DNA from: Candidatus Aminicenantota bacterium | GTDB lineage: Bacteria; Acidobacteriota; Aminicenantia; UBA2199 | Direction: 5' to 3' | Assembly (NCBI GenBank): GCA_030612495.1 | Contig: JAUWNT010000033.1 | Span: 1 to 17,518, forward strand | Length of the DNA: 17,518 nucleotides | Notes under the pieces: model-generated | Databases searched by the model: none | What the model was told of the DNA's origin: nothing | Seen by the model: only the letters and a program-made list of their open reading frames with translations | Translations under genes and position numbers: made by a program | Part shown: positions 1 to 6,501 of the stretch, one piece after another | How the letters are laid out: each line of letters begins with the position of its first letter | Numbering within the stretch: position 1 is the first letter of the stretch

Positions 1-163
1 AGTTTTTGATTGCAAATTTTATTCTTTCCTTACTCTCTTTTACTGCATTATCAGGTAAACCTACAATACTAATACCAGGTATTCCACGTGAAAAGCCAAC
101 TTCAACCTCTGTTAATACAACTTCAAGACCATTGAGAACAATAGATTTTATTTTGCTTATCAA
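1..163 (-). CDS. YifB/ComM-family Mg-chelatase-like ATPase, N-terminal fragment
   Basis: Partial gene that runs off the left edge; about 54 codons are present. Read from 163 downwards, the frame gives a start like ISKIKSIVLNGLEV, then EVEVGFSRGIPGISIVGLPD, then AVKESKERIKFAIKN. This is the signature of the N-terminal S16/Lon-protease-like fold of the YifB/ComM family (an AAA+ Mg-chelatase-like ATPase; ComM is a branch-migration helicase in natural transformation of some Gammaproteobacteria). The start is a TTG at 163-161 whose last bases overlap the TGA stop of the upstream transglycosylase gene (TTGA). A GAGGT Shine-Dalgarno lies about six bases before it, so this start is well supported and translation is probably coupled. 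It is the third gene of the minus-strand operon. The ATPase and C-terminal domains lie outside the window. Family assignment is firm; a role in transformation here is inference only. Confidence 0.85.
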   Translation of the reverse strand, partial: MISKIKSIVLNGLEVVLTEVEVGFSRGIPGISIVGLPDNAVKESKERIKFAIKN

Positions 164-1539
164 ATTCTACCTCTGGGAATCAGAAGCTGTTTGCCAGGTT
201 TTATTAGATTTGATCTTAATTTGTTTACTCTTTTTATTTTTTTTACAGATGTGCCAAACTTTCTTGCAATTGCATATAGGTTGTCACCCCTTTTTACTTT
301 ATACCACCCTACAAAATACTTTTTTTGAGGGGGGAGTCTTTTTAATTCCAATATAGAAGCTTCATCAGTACTTTCAGGTACTCTCAAAAAGTAATATTTT
401 TTATTAAAAGGTGTAAAGTGTCTTATAAGCTCAGGGTTTAGCTCTTTTAATTTGGAATATGGAATTTTAGATTTTAATGATACTGTGTTCAGGTCTACAG
501 GAGAAGGGATTTTTATAATTTTTGTGTTTTCTGTTGTATAAGTTATATCTGAATTGAACCCGTATTCTTCAGGTGATTTTACAATTATGAGTGAAGCCAG
601 GAAAGCAGGAACATAATTTCTTGTTTCTCGCCTTATATATCTTGATCTTGCAATATTAAAAAAGTCTTTTGTTTTTAGTCTTTTTATTGCTTTGTTGACT
701 CGCCTGGTTCCACCATTATAACAAGCAAGAGCAATGTACCAATCTCCATATTCTTCGAATAAAGACTTTAAATATTCTGCAGCAGCGTGTGTGGATTTAA
801 TTGGATCCAGCCTCTCGTCAACAACCCAATCAACTCTTAATCCAAACATTCGTGCTGTAGATGCCATGAATTGCCAGATTCCTTTTGCTCTTGCTCTTGA
901 TACAGCTTTAGTTCTAAAACCGCTTTCAATGATTGGTAAATATGCTAAATCTTCAGGAACTTCGTTATCTCTTAATATTCTCTTAAATTCTTCAATGTAT
1001 TTTTGTGATCTATATATCGCTCTTTGAATACTGTTGTGTTTTATATTTTGGAAAGCCTTTAAAAAGGAAATGACTTTTGAATTGACTACAATGGGGATAG
1101 AGTATTTTGGCTGTTTTTTATTCATTTTTTTCTTAAATTGAGATATCTCTTTTTCTGATAAATTAAATAAGGGGGTTGAAATGACCTCATCTAAAAAGGC
1201 TTTTTGTTGTGTGGAATTTTTTATCTCGTTGCTTTTTAGATAATTCAGTTCAATTTCAGATATTTTATTTACATAATAGTCTAAATATTTTTTATTATTT
1301 AATTCTATTGAGTTTGAGTCCAATAGAATATTTATTGTTCTATCAAAATAATATTTTGATCCTTCAATGTTTCCATCTAAGAGAAATTTTTTCCCTTGTT
1401 CAAAGGTTAAATTTGCTCTTTTTAAATGAGATGTAGTAGGTTCGAATTTTTTTTCAATATTGTTATTTTTACCAATAAATGAGCATGCACTTAGTAAGAT
1501 AAACAAAGAAAATACAATTACTATTTTAGTTTTTAACAT
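160..1539 (-). CDS. MltD-like membrane-bound lytic murein transglycosylase, LysM-containing lipoprotein
   Basis: Predicted lipoprotein that cleaves peptidoglycan glycan strands at the periplasmic side. Numbering from a TTG at 1542, the signal peptide ends in the lipobox LSAC with the acylated Cys at residue 20. Residues 40-140 are a charged helical region. The SLT (goose-lysozyme-like) domain spans about 170-300, with the catalytic Glu206 in PIIESGF, then GIWQFM (221-226) and ACYNGG (273-278). Residues 340-400 look like a degenerate LysM-like segment (LKELNPEL, YYFLRVP), and a clear LysM peptidoglycan-binding domain closes the protein (about 413-457). At about 459 aa it matches the MltD family. 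I prefer the ATG at 1539 over the adjacent TTG at 1542. The start lies inside the end of the upstream GTPase gene (14-base overlap) and has no clear Shine-Dalgarno, so translational coupling is likely. Confidence 0.92.
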   Translation of the reverse strand: MLKTKIVIVFSLFILLSACSFIGKNNNIEKKFEPTTSHLKRANLTFEQGKKFLLDGNIEGSKYYFDRTINILLDSNSIELNNKKYLDYYVNKISEIELNYLKSNEIKNSTQQKAFLDEVISTPLFNLSEKEISQFKKKMNKKQPKYSIPIVVNSKVISFLKAFQNIKHNSIQRAIYRSQKYIEEFKRILRDNEVPEDLAYLPIIESGFRTKAVSRARAKGIWQFMASTARMFGLRVDWVVDERLDPIKSTHAAAEYLKSLFEEYGDWYIALACYNGGTRRVNKAIKRLKTKDFFNIARSRYIRRETRNYVPAFLASLIIVKSPEEYGFNSDITYTTENTKIIKIPSPVDLNTVSLKSKIPYSKLKELNPELIRHFTPFNKKYYFLRVPESTDEASILELKRLPPQKKYFVGWYKVKRGDNLYAIARKFGTSVKKIKRVNKLRSNLIKPGKQLLIPRGRI

Positions 1540-2527
1540 CAAGGATAATTGTGATTTTTTTTATTTTTGGATTTATTTCCAAATCTATTGAATCCAGCAG
1601 ATTCGAATTTTTATCTTTTAATTCAATAAATAGTTCAGGCTTTTTTAAACTGATTTTTTTCAAAACAGTTATTCTGGAGTCATCTCCTAAATTATCCAGT
1701 ACACTAAAAGTGCTTGGTTTTTTTCGTTTAATTTTTTTCTCTTTTTTTAACTCTAATATTTTTTGTTCAGTAAAATCATGGGTATCTTCACCATCTTCAA
1801 ATTTTATTTCGTCAGGAGTTAGATCCCCGGAATATTCCATTGGGATCTTCTTTAGAGGTAATTCATCCTTTTTTATAATTTCTTTATCTTTATTTGTATC
1901 AAACTCTATTAAGGGTTTTTTTAGTTTTTCGTTATAATCATGATCAATTGATTTATTTATTTCTAATAATGTAATGCTTGATATTTCTCTCAGAGTTTCA
2001 ATAACACCGTATCCTTTTGATGATGTTGCTTCAAAGAAAGGTTTTTTTAATTCATTTAATCTATTATTTAATTCACTAACAGGAATAATATTTTTTAGAT
2101 CTCTTTTGTTAAACTGAAAAACCATAGGAATATCATGCATGTCTCTATTTTGATCTTTAAGATTTCTTTTGAGATTTTCGAAACTTTCTAAATTTGCTTG
2201 TTCCATAAGAACTTGAGAATCAGTCACAAAGACAATTCCATCCACTTTTTTTAAAACTAATTCTCTTGTGGAATCATAGAAAATTTGTCCTGGAACTGTA
2301 TAGAGTTGAAATTTAATTTTATAGCCTTTTATTAAGCCTATATTAATAGGAAGTAGGTCAAAAAAGAGTGTTCTTTCAATTTTTGTTTCCAAACTAACAA
2401 GCTCTCCTCTTGATTTTGGGTTTGTTACTGAAAATATATACTGAAGGTTTGTTGTTTTTCCACTTAATCCAGGACCATAATAGACTATTTTTGCAGTTAT
2501 TTCTTTACTTGTATGATTTATAAACAT
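1526..2527 (-). CDS. MglA-like Ras-family GTPase with C-terminal extension
   Basis: Bacterial small GTPase of the MglA family (cell-polarity and gliding regulators in Myxococcus). From the ATG at 2527 the protein starts MFINHTSKEI, as MglA proteins do. It carries the P-loop GPGLSGKTT (residues 18-26), the G3-like TVPGQ (77-81) and the G4 motif NKRD (140-143). The G domain ends near residue 195-200. MglA is normally about 195 aa, but this protein is 333 aa: an acidic/basic low-complexity linker (about 200-265) leads to a beta-rich tail (about 270-333). A frame extension to a TTG at 2575 exists, but that TTG is the first triplet of a TTGACA -35-like hexamer, so the downstream ATG is preferred. 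First gene of an operon with the transglycosylase and YifB-like genes. No MglB-like partner is visible. Function of the tail is unknown; a polarity or envelope role is inference. Confidence 0.88.
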   Translation of the reverse strand: MFINHTSKEITAKIVYYGPGLSGKTTNLQYIFSVTNPKSRGELVSLETKIERTLFFDLLPINIGLIKGYKIKFQLYTVPGQIFYDSTRELVLKKVDGIVFVTDSQVLMEQANLESFENLKRNLKDQNRDMHDIPMVFQFNKRDLKNIIPVSELNNRLNELKKPFFEATSSKGYGVIETLREISSITLLEINKSIDHDYNEKLKKPLIEFDTNKDKEIIKKDELPLKKIPMEYSGDLTPDEIKFEDGEDTHDFTEQKILELKKEKKIKRKKPSTFSVLDNLGDDSRITVLKKISLKKPELFIELKDKNSNLLDSIDLEINPKIKKITIILDVKN

Positions 2528-2546
2528 ATTTTTTGTCTCTTGCCAA

Positions 2547-2575
2547 ATTTTCTCATTTTTTTGAAATGTTGTCAA
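2547..2575 (-). promoter_or_regulatory. Putative sigma70 promoter of the MglA-like GTPase operon
   Basis: On the minus strand TTGACA (2575-2570), a 17-base spacer and GAAAAT (2552-2547). Transcription would begin near 2540, leaving about a dozen bases before the ATG at 2527, with a weak AAGAGA purine run. The -10 is poor (4 of 6), so this is tentative. It supports the shorter start of the gene. Confidence 0.42.
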
Positions 2576-2584
2576 GAAAATTTT

Positions 2585-2613
2585 TTGACAAAATTTATCC
2601 TATAAGTTAATAT
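2585..2613 (+). promoter_or_regulatory. Sigma70-type promoter of the septation-NUDIX gene
   Basis: TTGACA (2585-2590), a 17-base spacer and TAATAT (2608-2613). The expected transcription start is about 2620, roughly 35 bases before the ATG at 2656. It lies in the divergent gap with the MglA-like operon and is one of the best promoter matches in the window. Confidence 0.65.
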
Positions 2614-2655
2614 TATCGATATTCTTATAATTTTCTTAAATTTAAAGCATTGAAA

Positions 2656-3744
2656 ATGAATAAACTTAACCTTTTAAAAAGTCTTGCCCCTGGGTTTTTG
2701 CCTTTAATCATATTTGTAGTGGCAGATTCTATATGGGGAGTAAAGGTCGGTCTAATTGTTGCTATAATATCTGGGATTATTGAGTTAATATTTTCATATA
2801 TTAAAGAAAAAATAGTAGACAAGTTTATATTATTAGATGTTGGAATGATTGTTGCTCTTGGTGTGGTCTCCATTATATTTAATAACCCAATTTATTTTAA
2901 ATTAAAACCTGCATTTATTGAAATGATTTTCTGTGTTCTGTTAGGTGTTTCTGCTTTTTCTTCAATAAATATAATGTATGCTATGTCAAAACGTTATATG
3001 AAAAATATTGAATTTAATGAAAAGCAGCTAACTCAAATGAAAAAAAGTTTGAAGGGTTTATTTTTTATATTTTTAATTCATACTGGTTTAATAATTTACT
3101 CTGCATTTTTTATGTCAGAGGGGGCCTGGGCATTTATAAGTGGTGGATTGTTCTATATGTTTTTTGCTCTTTTTTTTATTTTTGAAGTTTTAAAAAATAG
3201 ATTAAATCAAAAAAACCGGGTTAATAAATATAAGGATGAAGAATGGTTTGATATAGTTGATCAATCTGGAAAAATTAAAGGTAGAGCACCAAGGAGTATA
3301 TGCCATTCAAATCCTGAAATGATGCATCCAGTTGTTCACTTGCATATAATAGATTCCAGGGATAGGATTTTTTTACAAAAAAGATCAATAAAAAAGCAGA
3401 TCCAACCAGAAAAATGGGATACAGCAATTGGAGGCCATGTATTAAGTGGTGAAAATATTGAGGATGCATTAAAAAGGGAGGCTGAAGAAGAACTTGGGCT
3501 AACGGGATTCAAGGCAAGTTTTATTGCTAAATATGTATGGAAAACTGAGATTGAATCTGAGCTTGCTTTTATGTTTTATTCAAAATATGAAAATAAAATT
3601 ACTATAAATAAAGAAGAGATTGATGATGGAAGATTCTGGAAAATAAAAAAGATTAAAGAAAGTGTTGGAAAGGATATTTTTACACCTAATTTTGAATTTG
3701 AATTTGAAATTTTATTAAAGGAGATATTTAAAATCTTAAAATAA
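2656..3744 (+). CDS. Fusion of YciB/IspZ-like septation membrane domain and NUDIX hydrolase
   Basis: Two-domain protein of about 362 aa. Numbering from an alternative TTG at 2650, residues 8-185 form a multi-pass membrane region with LAPGFLPLIIF near the start and NNPIYFKLKPAFIE (79-91), which resemble the intracellular septation protein A family (YciB/IspZ). About six hydrophobic segments can be seen. Residues 198-360 are a soluble NUDIX domain closest to the YfcD/IDI-like group (EEWFDIVDQSGKI at its start) with a complete NUDIX box: G262, E268, R276, E277, E280, E281, G283. The membrane half would anchor a nucleoside-diphosphate-type pyrophosphohydrolase on the cytoplasmic face. No Shine-Dalgarno is obvious; ATG 2656 is preferred over TTG 2650. 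It is a single-gene unit with its own promoter, convergent with the next gene. Substrate is unknown; isopentenyl diphosphate isomerase activity is possible but unproven. Confidence 0.85.
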   Translation: MNKLNLLKSLAPGFLPLIIFVVADSIWGVKVGLIVAIISGIIELIFSYIKEKIVDKFILLDVGMIVALGVVSIIFNNPIYFKLKPAFIEMIFCVLLGVSAFSSINIMYAMSKRYMKNIEFNEKQLTQMKKSLKGLFFIFLIHTGLIIYSAFFMSEGAWAFISGGLFYMFFALFFIFEVLKNRLNQKNRVNKYKDEEWFDIVDQSGKIKGRAPRSICHSNPEMMHPVVHLHIIDSRDRIFLQKRSIKKQIQPEKWDTAIGGHVLSGENIEDALKREAEEELGLTGFKASFIAKYVWKTEIESELAFMFYSKYENKITINKEEIDDGRFWKIKKIKESVGKDIFTPNFEFEFEILLKEIFKILK

Positions 3745-3776
3745 TTTTATACTTTAAATATAAATTGAAACTATTA

Positions 3777-4301
3777 TTACTCTACATCAATAATGCATTC
3801 AGATAAGAATTCTTCAGAAAAACTAAGTTCTAATGCAGATGAAACTATTTTGTTTATATGTTTTTCTATTTTATTATCGTTTTTAAATATGGTCATTAAT
3901 ACTCCTATAAGGGTATCTTTTTTTCTATTACTTATAACAGGGATCTTTTGTTCACTAAATTTACCAAGAATATATTTAACAGAATCTACAGATAATGCGT
4001 CATTGTCTGTTATTATGATAACAGCTACATTTTTTAGTCTCCTTATATTGTAGATTTGTGTGGATATTTTATTTGTTCTTTTTTCACCAGCATATATAAA
4101 ATACTTTCTTTTTGTAATAATCTGTGCCATTTTTGCTTCTTTTGCAATTTGTTTGTGCATGTTTTTAGGAAATATAATAGCAATGTTTTGGATTGAAGGA
4201 ATGGCTTTTTTTATAATGAATCCCATTTGAGTTATTGTTTGTGATCTAATAGTGGTAAGAGTAAGAAAAATAAATATAACTAATAATAATGCTTTTTTCA
4301 T
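3777..4301 (-). CDS. Small secreted protein, substrate-binding-protein-like
   Basis: Protein of 174 aa with a clear N-terminal signal peptide (MKKALLLVIF, hydrophobic to about residue 17, then TTIRSQ), so probably periplasmic. The body reads as one alpha/beta half of a periplasmic-binding-protein fold of the PF04392 type: IAIIFPKN (41-48), AVIIITDNDALS (about 93-104), then IPVISNRKKDTLIGVLMTI (about 119-137). Such proteins are usually near 300 aa with two lobes, so this would be a single-lobe or shortened form. No conserved catalytic residues are recognised. A GAGG Shine-Dalgarno (4310-4307) sits five bases before the ATG, and the gene has its own promoter at 4347-4319. No ABC-transporter subunits are beside it. 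The fold assignment is tentative; that it is a real exported protein is firm. Confidence 0.75.
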   Translation of the reverse strand: MKKALLLVIFIFLTLTTIRSQTITQMGFIIKKAIPSIQNIAIIFPKNMHKQIAKEAKMAQIITKRKYFIYAGEKRTNKISTQIYNIRRLKNVAVIIITDNDALSVDSVKYILGKFSEQKIPVISNRKKDTLIGVLMTIFKNDNKIEKHINKIVSSALELSFSEEFLSECIIDVE

Positions 4302-4318
4302 TTTAACCTCTTAGAGTC

Positions 4319-4347
4319 AATTTATCAGAGTTATTTTGAAATGTCAA
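4319..4347 (-). promoter_or_regulatory. Sigma70-type promoter of the small secreted protein gene
   Basis: On the minus strand TTGACA (4347-4342), a 17-base spacer and TAAATT (4324-4319). Predicted start is near 4312, giving a leader of about 11 bases that carries the GAGG Shine-Dalgarno. The first 12 bases (TTGACATTTCAA) are identical to those of the lysE-like promoter, and TCTGATAAA recurs at the -10 region of both. Confidence 0.6.
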
Positions 4348-4378
4348 TAGAATAAAATAATAAAAAAAAAAGAGGTAA

Positions 4379-5446
4379 TTACTTGTTAAACCTAAAATGT
4401 ACGATCTCTCCGTCATTTACTATATAATCCTTACCTTCAAGTTTTAGTAACCCCTTTTCTTTTGCTTGTGTAAAACCTCCTGAATCAAGAAAATCTTTCC
4501 ATTTAATAACTTCTGCTTTTATAAACCCATGCTGAATATCAGTGTGGATTTTTCCGGCTGCAATGTAAGCAGACGAATTTTTATTTATGGTCCAAGCCTT
4601 TACTTCATCAGTACCAACTGTAAAAAATGATATAAGTTTCAAAAGCTCATAACTTGTCTTTATAAAATTGTTTCTTGTATATTTGTAGTCTTTTAAACCA
4701 TACTCTTCCTGAAATAAGAGTCTATCGTCCTCTTCAAGTTCAAGCAATTCTGATTCGATTTTCTCACAGGAAATAATGGTTGCTGTATTATTCTTACGTA
4801 CTTCTTCTAACTTTAAGTATTTTTTGTAAAAAGTTTCATCTGAATTTATCACATTTATTAATGGTTTTAATGATAAGAATTTAAAACCTTTTATAATTGT
4901 AGATTCTTTTGCATTTAGTTCAAGTTCTCGTAATGGCTTTTCTTTTTCAAGAAAGTTTTTTAATTTTTTTAATATTTTAAATTCCTCTTCTAATTCTTTT
5001 GATTTAATCTTTTTTATATCTATTTCGAGTTTTTCAATTCTTTTTGCAATACTCAAAAAATCAACGGTTCTTAATTCCTCCTCTATTCTATTAATATCTC
5101 TAAAAGCATCAATGCTACCTTTTGGGTGAACTATTTCTGGATCTTCGAAAGCTCTTACTATATGCACTAAACCATCTGCTCTTCTTAATAGATCAATAAA
5201 AGTAGTGTCATCCGCTTCCCCAAATGAGATTTTTCCAGTGTCAAGGTATTCAATTTTTGCAAATACAGGTGGAGTTTTGAAATAATCAGAAAGTTTTTTT
5301 AATCTATCATCAGGGACATCTACTACTGCTTTATGAAATTTATTTGTTACTGCTGAAAATTTTGATATTTCTTTTTTTTTATCAGTAAGAAGATTAAATA
5401 AAAGTGTTTTACCTGTTTTCGGATATCCAAAAATGGTAAATATCAT
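4379..5446 (-). CDS. Divergent YchF-like P-loop protein with TGS domain
   Basis: Protein of 355 aa belonging to the Obg/YchF class (YchF is a ribosome-associated ATPase/GTPase, normally about 363 aa). The P-loop is GYPKTGKT (residues 7-14) instead of GLPNVGKS. The switch region usually containing NYPFCTIEPN is replaced by KFSAVTNKFH, and the G3 region shrinks to DTG (69-71) followed directly by KISFGEADD. The YchF-type NxxE nucleotide-specificity motif is kept as NSDE (201-204). A helical-hairpin region fills about 110-180. The C-terminal TGS/DUF933 domain (about 270-355) is well conserved: FFTVGTDEVKAW, AAGKIHTDIQHGFIKAEVI, DYIVNDGEIVHFRF. Its -10 box ends six bases before the ATG, so the mRNA should start at the initiation codon. 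A T-rich run follows the stop (about 4371-4362) with only a weak hairpin. Probably a paralogue of the housekeeping YchF. Confidence 0.85.
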   Translation of the reverse strand: MIFTIFGYPKTGKTLLFNLLTDKKKEISKFSAVTNKFHKAVVDVPDDRLKKLSDYFKTPPVFAKIEYLDTGKISFGEADDTTFIDLLRRADGLVHIVRAFEDPEIVHPKGSIDAFRDINRIEEELRTVDFLSIAKRIEKLEIDIKKIKSKELEEEFKILKKLKNFLEKEKPLRELELNAKESTIIKGFKFLSLKPLINVINSDETFYKKYLKLEEVRKNNTATIISCEKIESELLELEEDDRLLFQEEYGLKDYKYTRNNFIKTSYELLKLISFFTVGTDEVKAWTINKNSSAYIAAGKIHTDIQHGFIKAEVIKWKDFLDSGGFTQAKEKGLLKLEGKDYIVNDGEIVHFRFNK

Positions 5447-5452
5447 AATGAA

Positions 5453-5480
5453 ATTATACAGAATATTCTATTAACGTCAA
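5453..5480 (-). promoter_or_regulatory. Promoter of the YchF-like gene, predicted leaderless start
   Basis: On the minus strand TTGACG (5480-5475), a 16-base spacer and a perfect TATAAT (5458-5453). Only six bases separate the -10 box from the ATG at 5446, placing the expected transcription start on the A of the ATG. The -35 overlaps the TGA stop of the upstream lysE-like gene. Confidence 0.65.
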
Positions 5481-6178
5481 GGTAGATTTATTTTATCCGG
5501 GCTGATAAGTCTTGCATTAAAAAAGAATAATTTTATTGCATAATACAAGAAATAAAAGCTAAATCCTATAAATAAATAGCCTAAAACTTTTATTATTTTT
5601 GTAGTTCTTGTACGATTGAAAAATTTTTTCATTCTATTTGTTATAAATATTATTAAAAAAAAATAAGAGAAGCTTCCAGCAACAACTATAAGGAAGAATA
5701 TTGCTTCATAATTTAATCTTGAAGGAATATAAACCTTAAATTTTCTTAAAATAGATAAGGCTATCATCCATGAAATAATAGCTAATGGATTAACTAAAAC
5801 CATTGCTAAGCCTTTTAAAATCGCCCATCTTTTTTTTTTTCTTTTTATTTTTGTTATAATTTCTTCTTCTTTTTTTTCAATATATTTTGTCTCCTTTAAT
5901 GCAATAATGCCGAGCACAAAGGTAATTATTGCAGCAAAAGTTAAAAAAGCTGCTTCTGTGTAACGAGATGAAACAAAAGGCGACATCCCTAAAAAGGCAG
6001 TTAAAGCCCAGACCGCATCACCAAAAGAAGCTCCTACAGCAGTACTAATTGCCTGTGGGTAATGTTTTTTTACAGAATTATGGAATATTTCTAAATTTAC
6101 AGGCCCTATTGGGATACACATTAAAAATGCTATGAAAAAGGTTGAAATATAAAAAAATATAATTGATGTTGACGACAT
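5477..6178 (-). CDS. LysE/RhtB-family amino-acid exporter
   Basis: Inner-membrane protein of 233 aa with about six membrane segments (approximately 5-25, 40-62, 75-94, 118-143, 158-181, 195-220). The family signature is in the first loop: IPIGPVNLEIF (22-32) followed by AVGASFGDAVWAL (47-59), as in LysE/RhtB proteins, which export amino acids or similar small molecules by a proton-coupled mechanism. A lysine/glutamate-rich cytoplasmic loop lies at 96-117. Length is somewhat above the usual 200-220 aa. Its substrate cannot be read from sequence. It has its own promoter, with the -10 box only nine bases upstream of the ATG and no Shine-Dalgarno, so a leader of about three bases is expected. The stop codon is embedded in the -35 box of the next gene. 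Confidence 0.88.
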   Translation of the reverse strand: MSSTSIIFFYISTFFIAFLMCIPIGPVNLEIFHNSVKKHYPQAISTAVGASFGDAVWALTAFLGMSPFVSSRYTEAAFLTFAAIITFVLGIIALKETKYIEKKEEEIITKIKRKKKRWAILKGLAMVLVNPLAIISWMIALSILRKFKVYIPSRLNYEAIFFLIVVAGSFSYFFLIIFITNRMKKFFNRTRTTKIIKVLGYLFIGFSFYFLYYAIKLFFFNARLISPDKINLP

Positions 6179-6187
6179 TCAGAGAAT

Positions 6188-6215
6188 ATTTTATCAGATG
6201 GAATTGAAATGTCAA
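6188..6215 (-). promoter_or_regulatory. Promoter of the lysE-like gene, near-leaderless
   Basis: On the minus strand TTGACA (6215-6210), a 16-base spacer and TAAAAT (6193-6188). The predicted start is about 6181, three bases before the ATG at 6178. The first 12 bases are identical to the promoter at 4347-4319. Confidence 0.55.
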
Positions 6216-6219
6216 ATTT

Positions 6220-6303
6220 TTATTTCAATTTAAATCTAATGCCAATTGAAGGCTCTAAATATGACCATTTGCCAATTGATAAAGAACGAAGTTTTGTACT
6301 AAT
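6220..6303 (-). pseudogene. Possible remnant of an outer-membrane beta-barrel C-terminus
   Basis: Directly after the 3' end of tRNA-Leu, one minus-strand frame reads ISTKLRSLSIGKW, then SYLEPSIGIRFKLK and a TAA at 6222-6220. The alternating hydrophobic pattern and basic end resemble the last strands of an outer-membrane protein. An in-frame 9-base repeat (GCCAATTGA on the plus strand at 6241 and 6271, 30 bases apart) encodes the repeated Ser-Ile-Gly. There is no start codon and no upstream body: the tRNA occupies that place. It could be a chance reading in intergenic DNA; I rate it as tentative. Confidence 0.25.
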
Positions 6304-6388
6304 TGCCGGAGGAGGGAATCGAACCCTCACGAGGTTAGCCCTCCCGGGATTTTAAGTCCCGTGCGTCTGCCAATTCCGCCACCCCGGC
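6304..6388 (-). tRNA. tRNA-Leu (anticodon UAA)
   Basis: An 85-base class II tRNA on the minus strand. The acceptor arms GCCGGGG and CTCCGGC pair over seven positions with one G-T, followed by discriminator A at 6304. The T arm contains GGTTCGATTCC. The anticodon loop CTTAAAA (6356-6350) sits on a CGGGA/TCCCG stem, giving anticodon TAA at 6354-6352. The long variable arm (GGAGGGCTAACCTC region) and the GGCAGACGC D loop are typical of leucine. CCA is not encoded. It has a promoter just upstream. Confidence 0.97.
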
Positions 6389-6397
6389 AAGAAAAAT

Positions 6398-6426
6398 ATG
6401 TTATCATATCTGCTTTTTAATATCAA
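6398..6426 (-). promoter_or_regulatory. Promoter of tRNA-Leu
   Basis: On the minus strand TTGATA (6426-6421), a 17-base spacer and TAACAT (6403-6398). The expected start is about 6391, a few bases before the mature tRNA 5' end at 6388. Confidence 0.58.
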
Positions 6427-6463
6427 GCAAAAACCCTATTTTAATCAAATAGGAGTACAGTTC

Positions 6464-6501
6464 TTGACATTTTGACATTATTTCAATATTCTTTTTATAA
6501 T
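6464..6501 (+). promoter_or_regulatory. Tandem -35 boxes and promoter of the sirtuin gene
   Basis: Two TTGACA hexamers eight bases apart (6464-6469 and 6472-6477). The first, with a 17-base spacer, gives TATTCT (6487-6492) and a start at about 6499, on the ATG at 6500. The second, with an 18-base spacer, gives a perfect TATAAT (6496-6501), which overlaps the ATG and so would start transcription inside the gene. If only the second were used, the main start codon would be lost from the message. Confidence 0.5.

Noticed and set aside
6..356. Plus-strand open frame of 116 codons at the left edge
   Set aside because: It lies antisense to the YifB-like start and the end of the transglycosylase, both of which have family motifs and a Shine-Dalgarno.
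3748..3769. Hairpin between the convergent NUDIX and small secreted protein genes
   Set aside because: The arms (TTTATA/TATAAA) are short and pure A-T, with no T tract on either strand long enough for a terminator.
4336..4347. FNR/CRP-type operator reading of the TTGA-N4-TCAA dyad
   Set aside because: FNR sites need TTGAT-N4-ATCAA; the spacing here is two bases shorter, and the sequence is explained in part by the -35 box.
4360..4382. Intrinsic terminator after the YchF-like gene
   Set aside because: A T-rich run follows the stop, but the only hairpin has about four pairs, so I did not list it as a feature.
6209..6354. Short plus-strand frame of about 48 codons running into the tRNA-Leu region
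   Set aside because: It ends inside a tRNA on the other strand, has no Shine-Dalgarno and no recognisable similarity.
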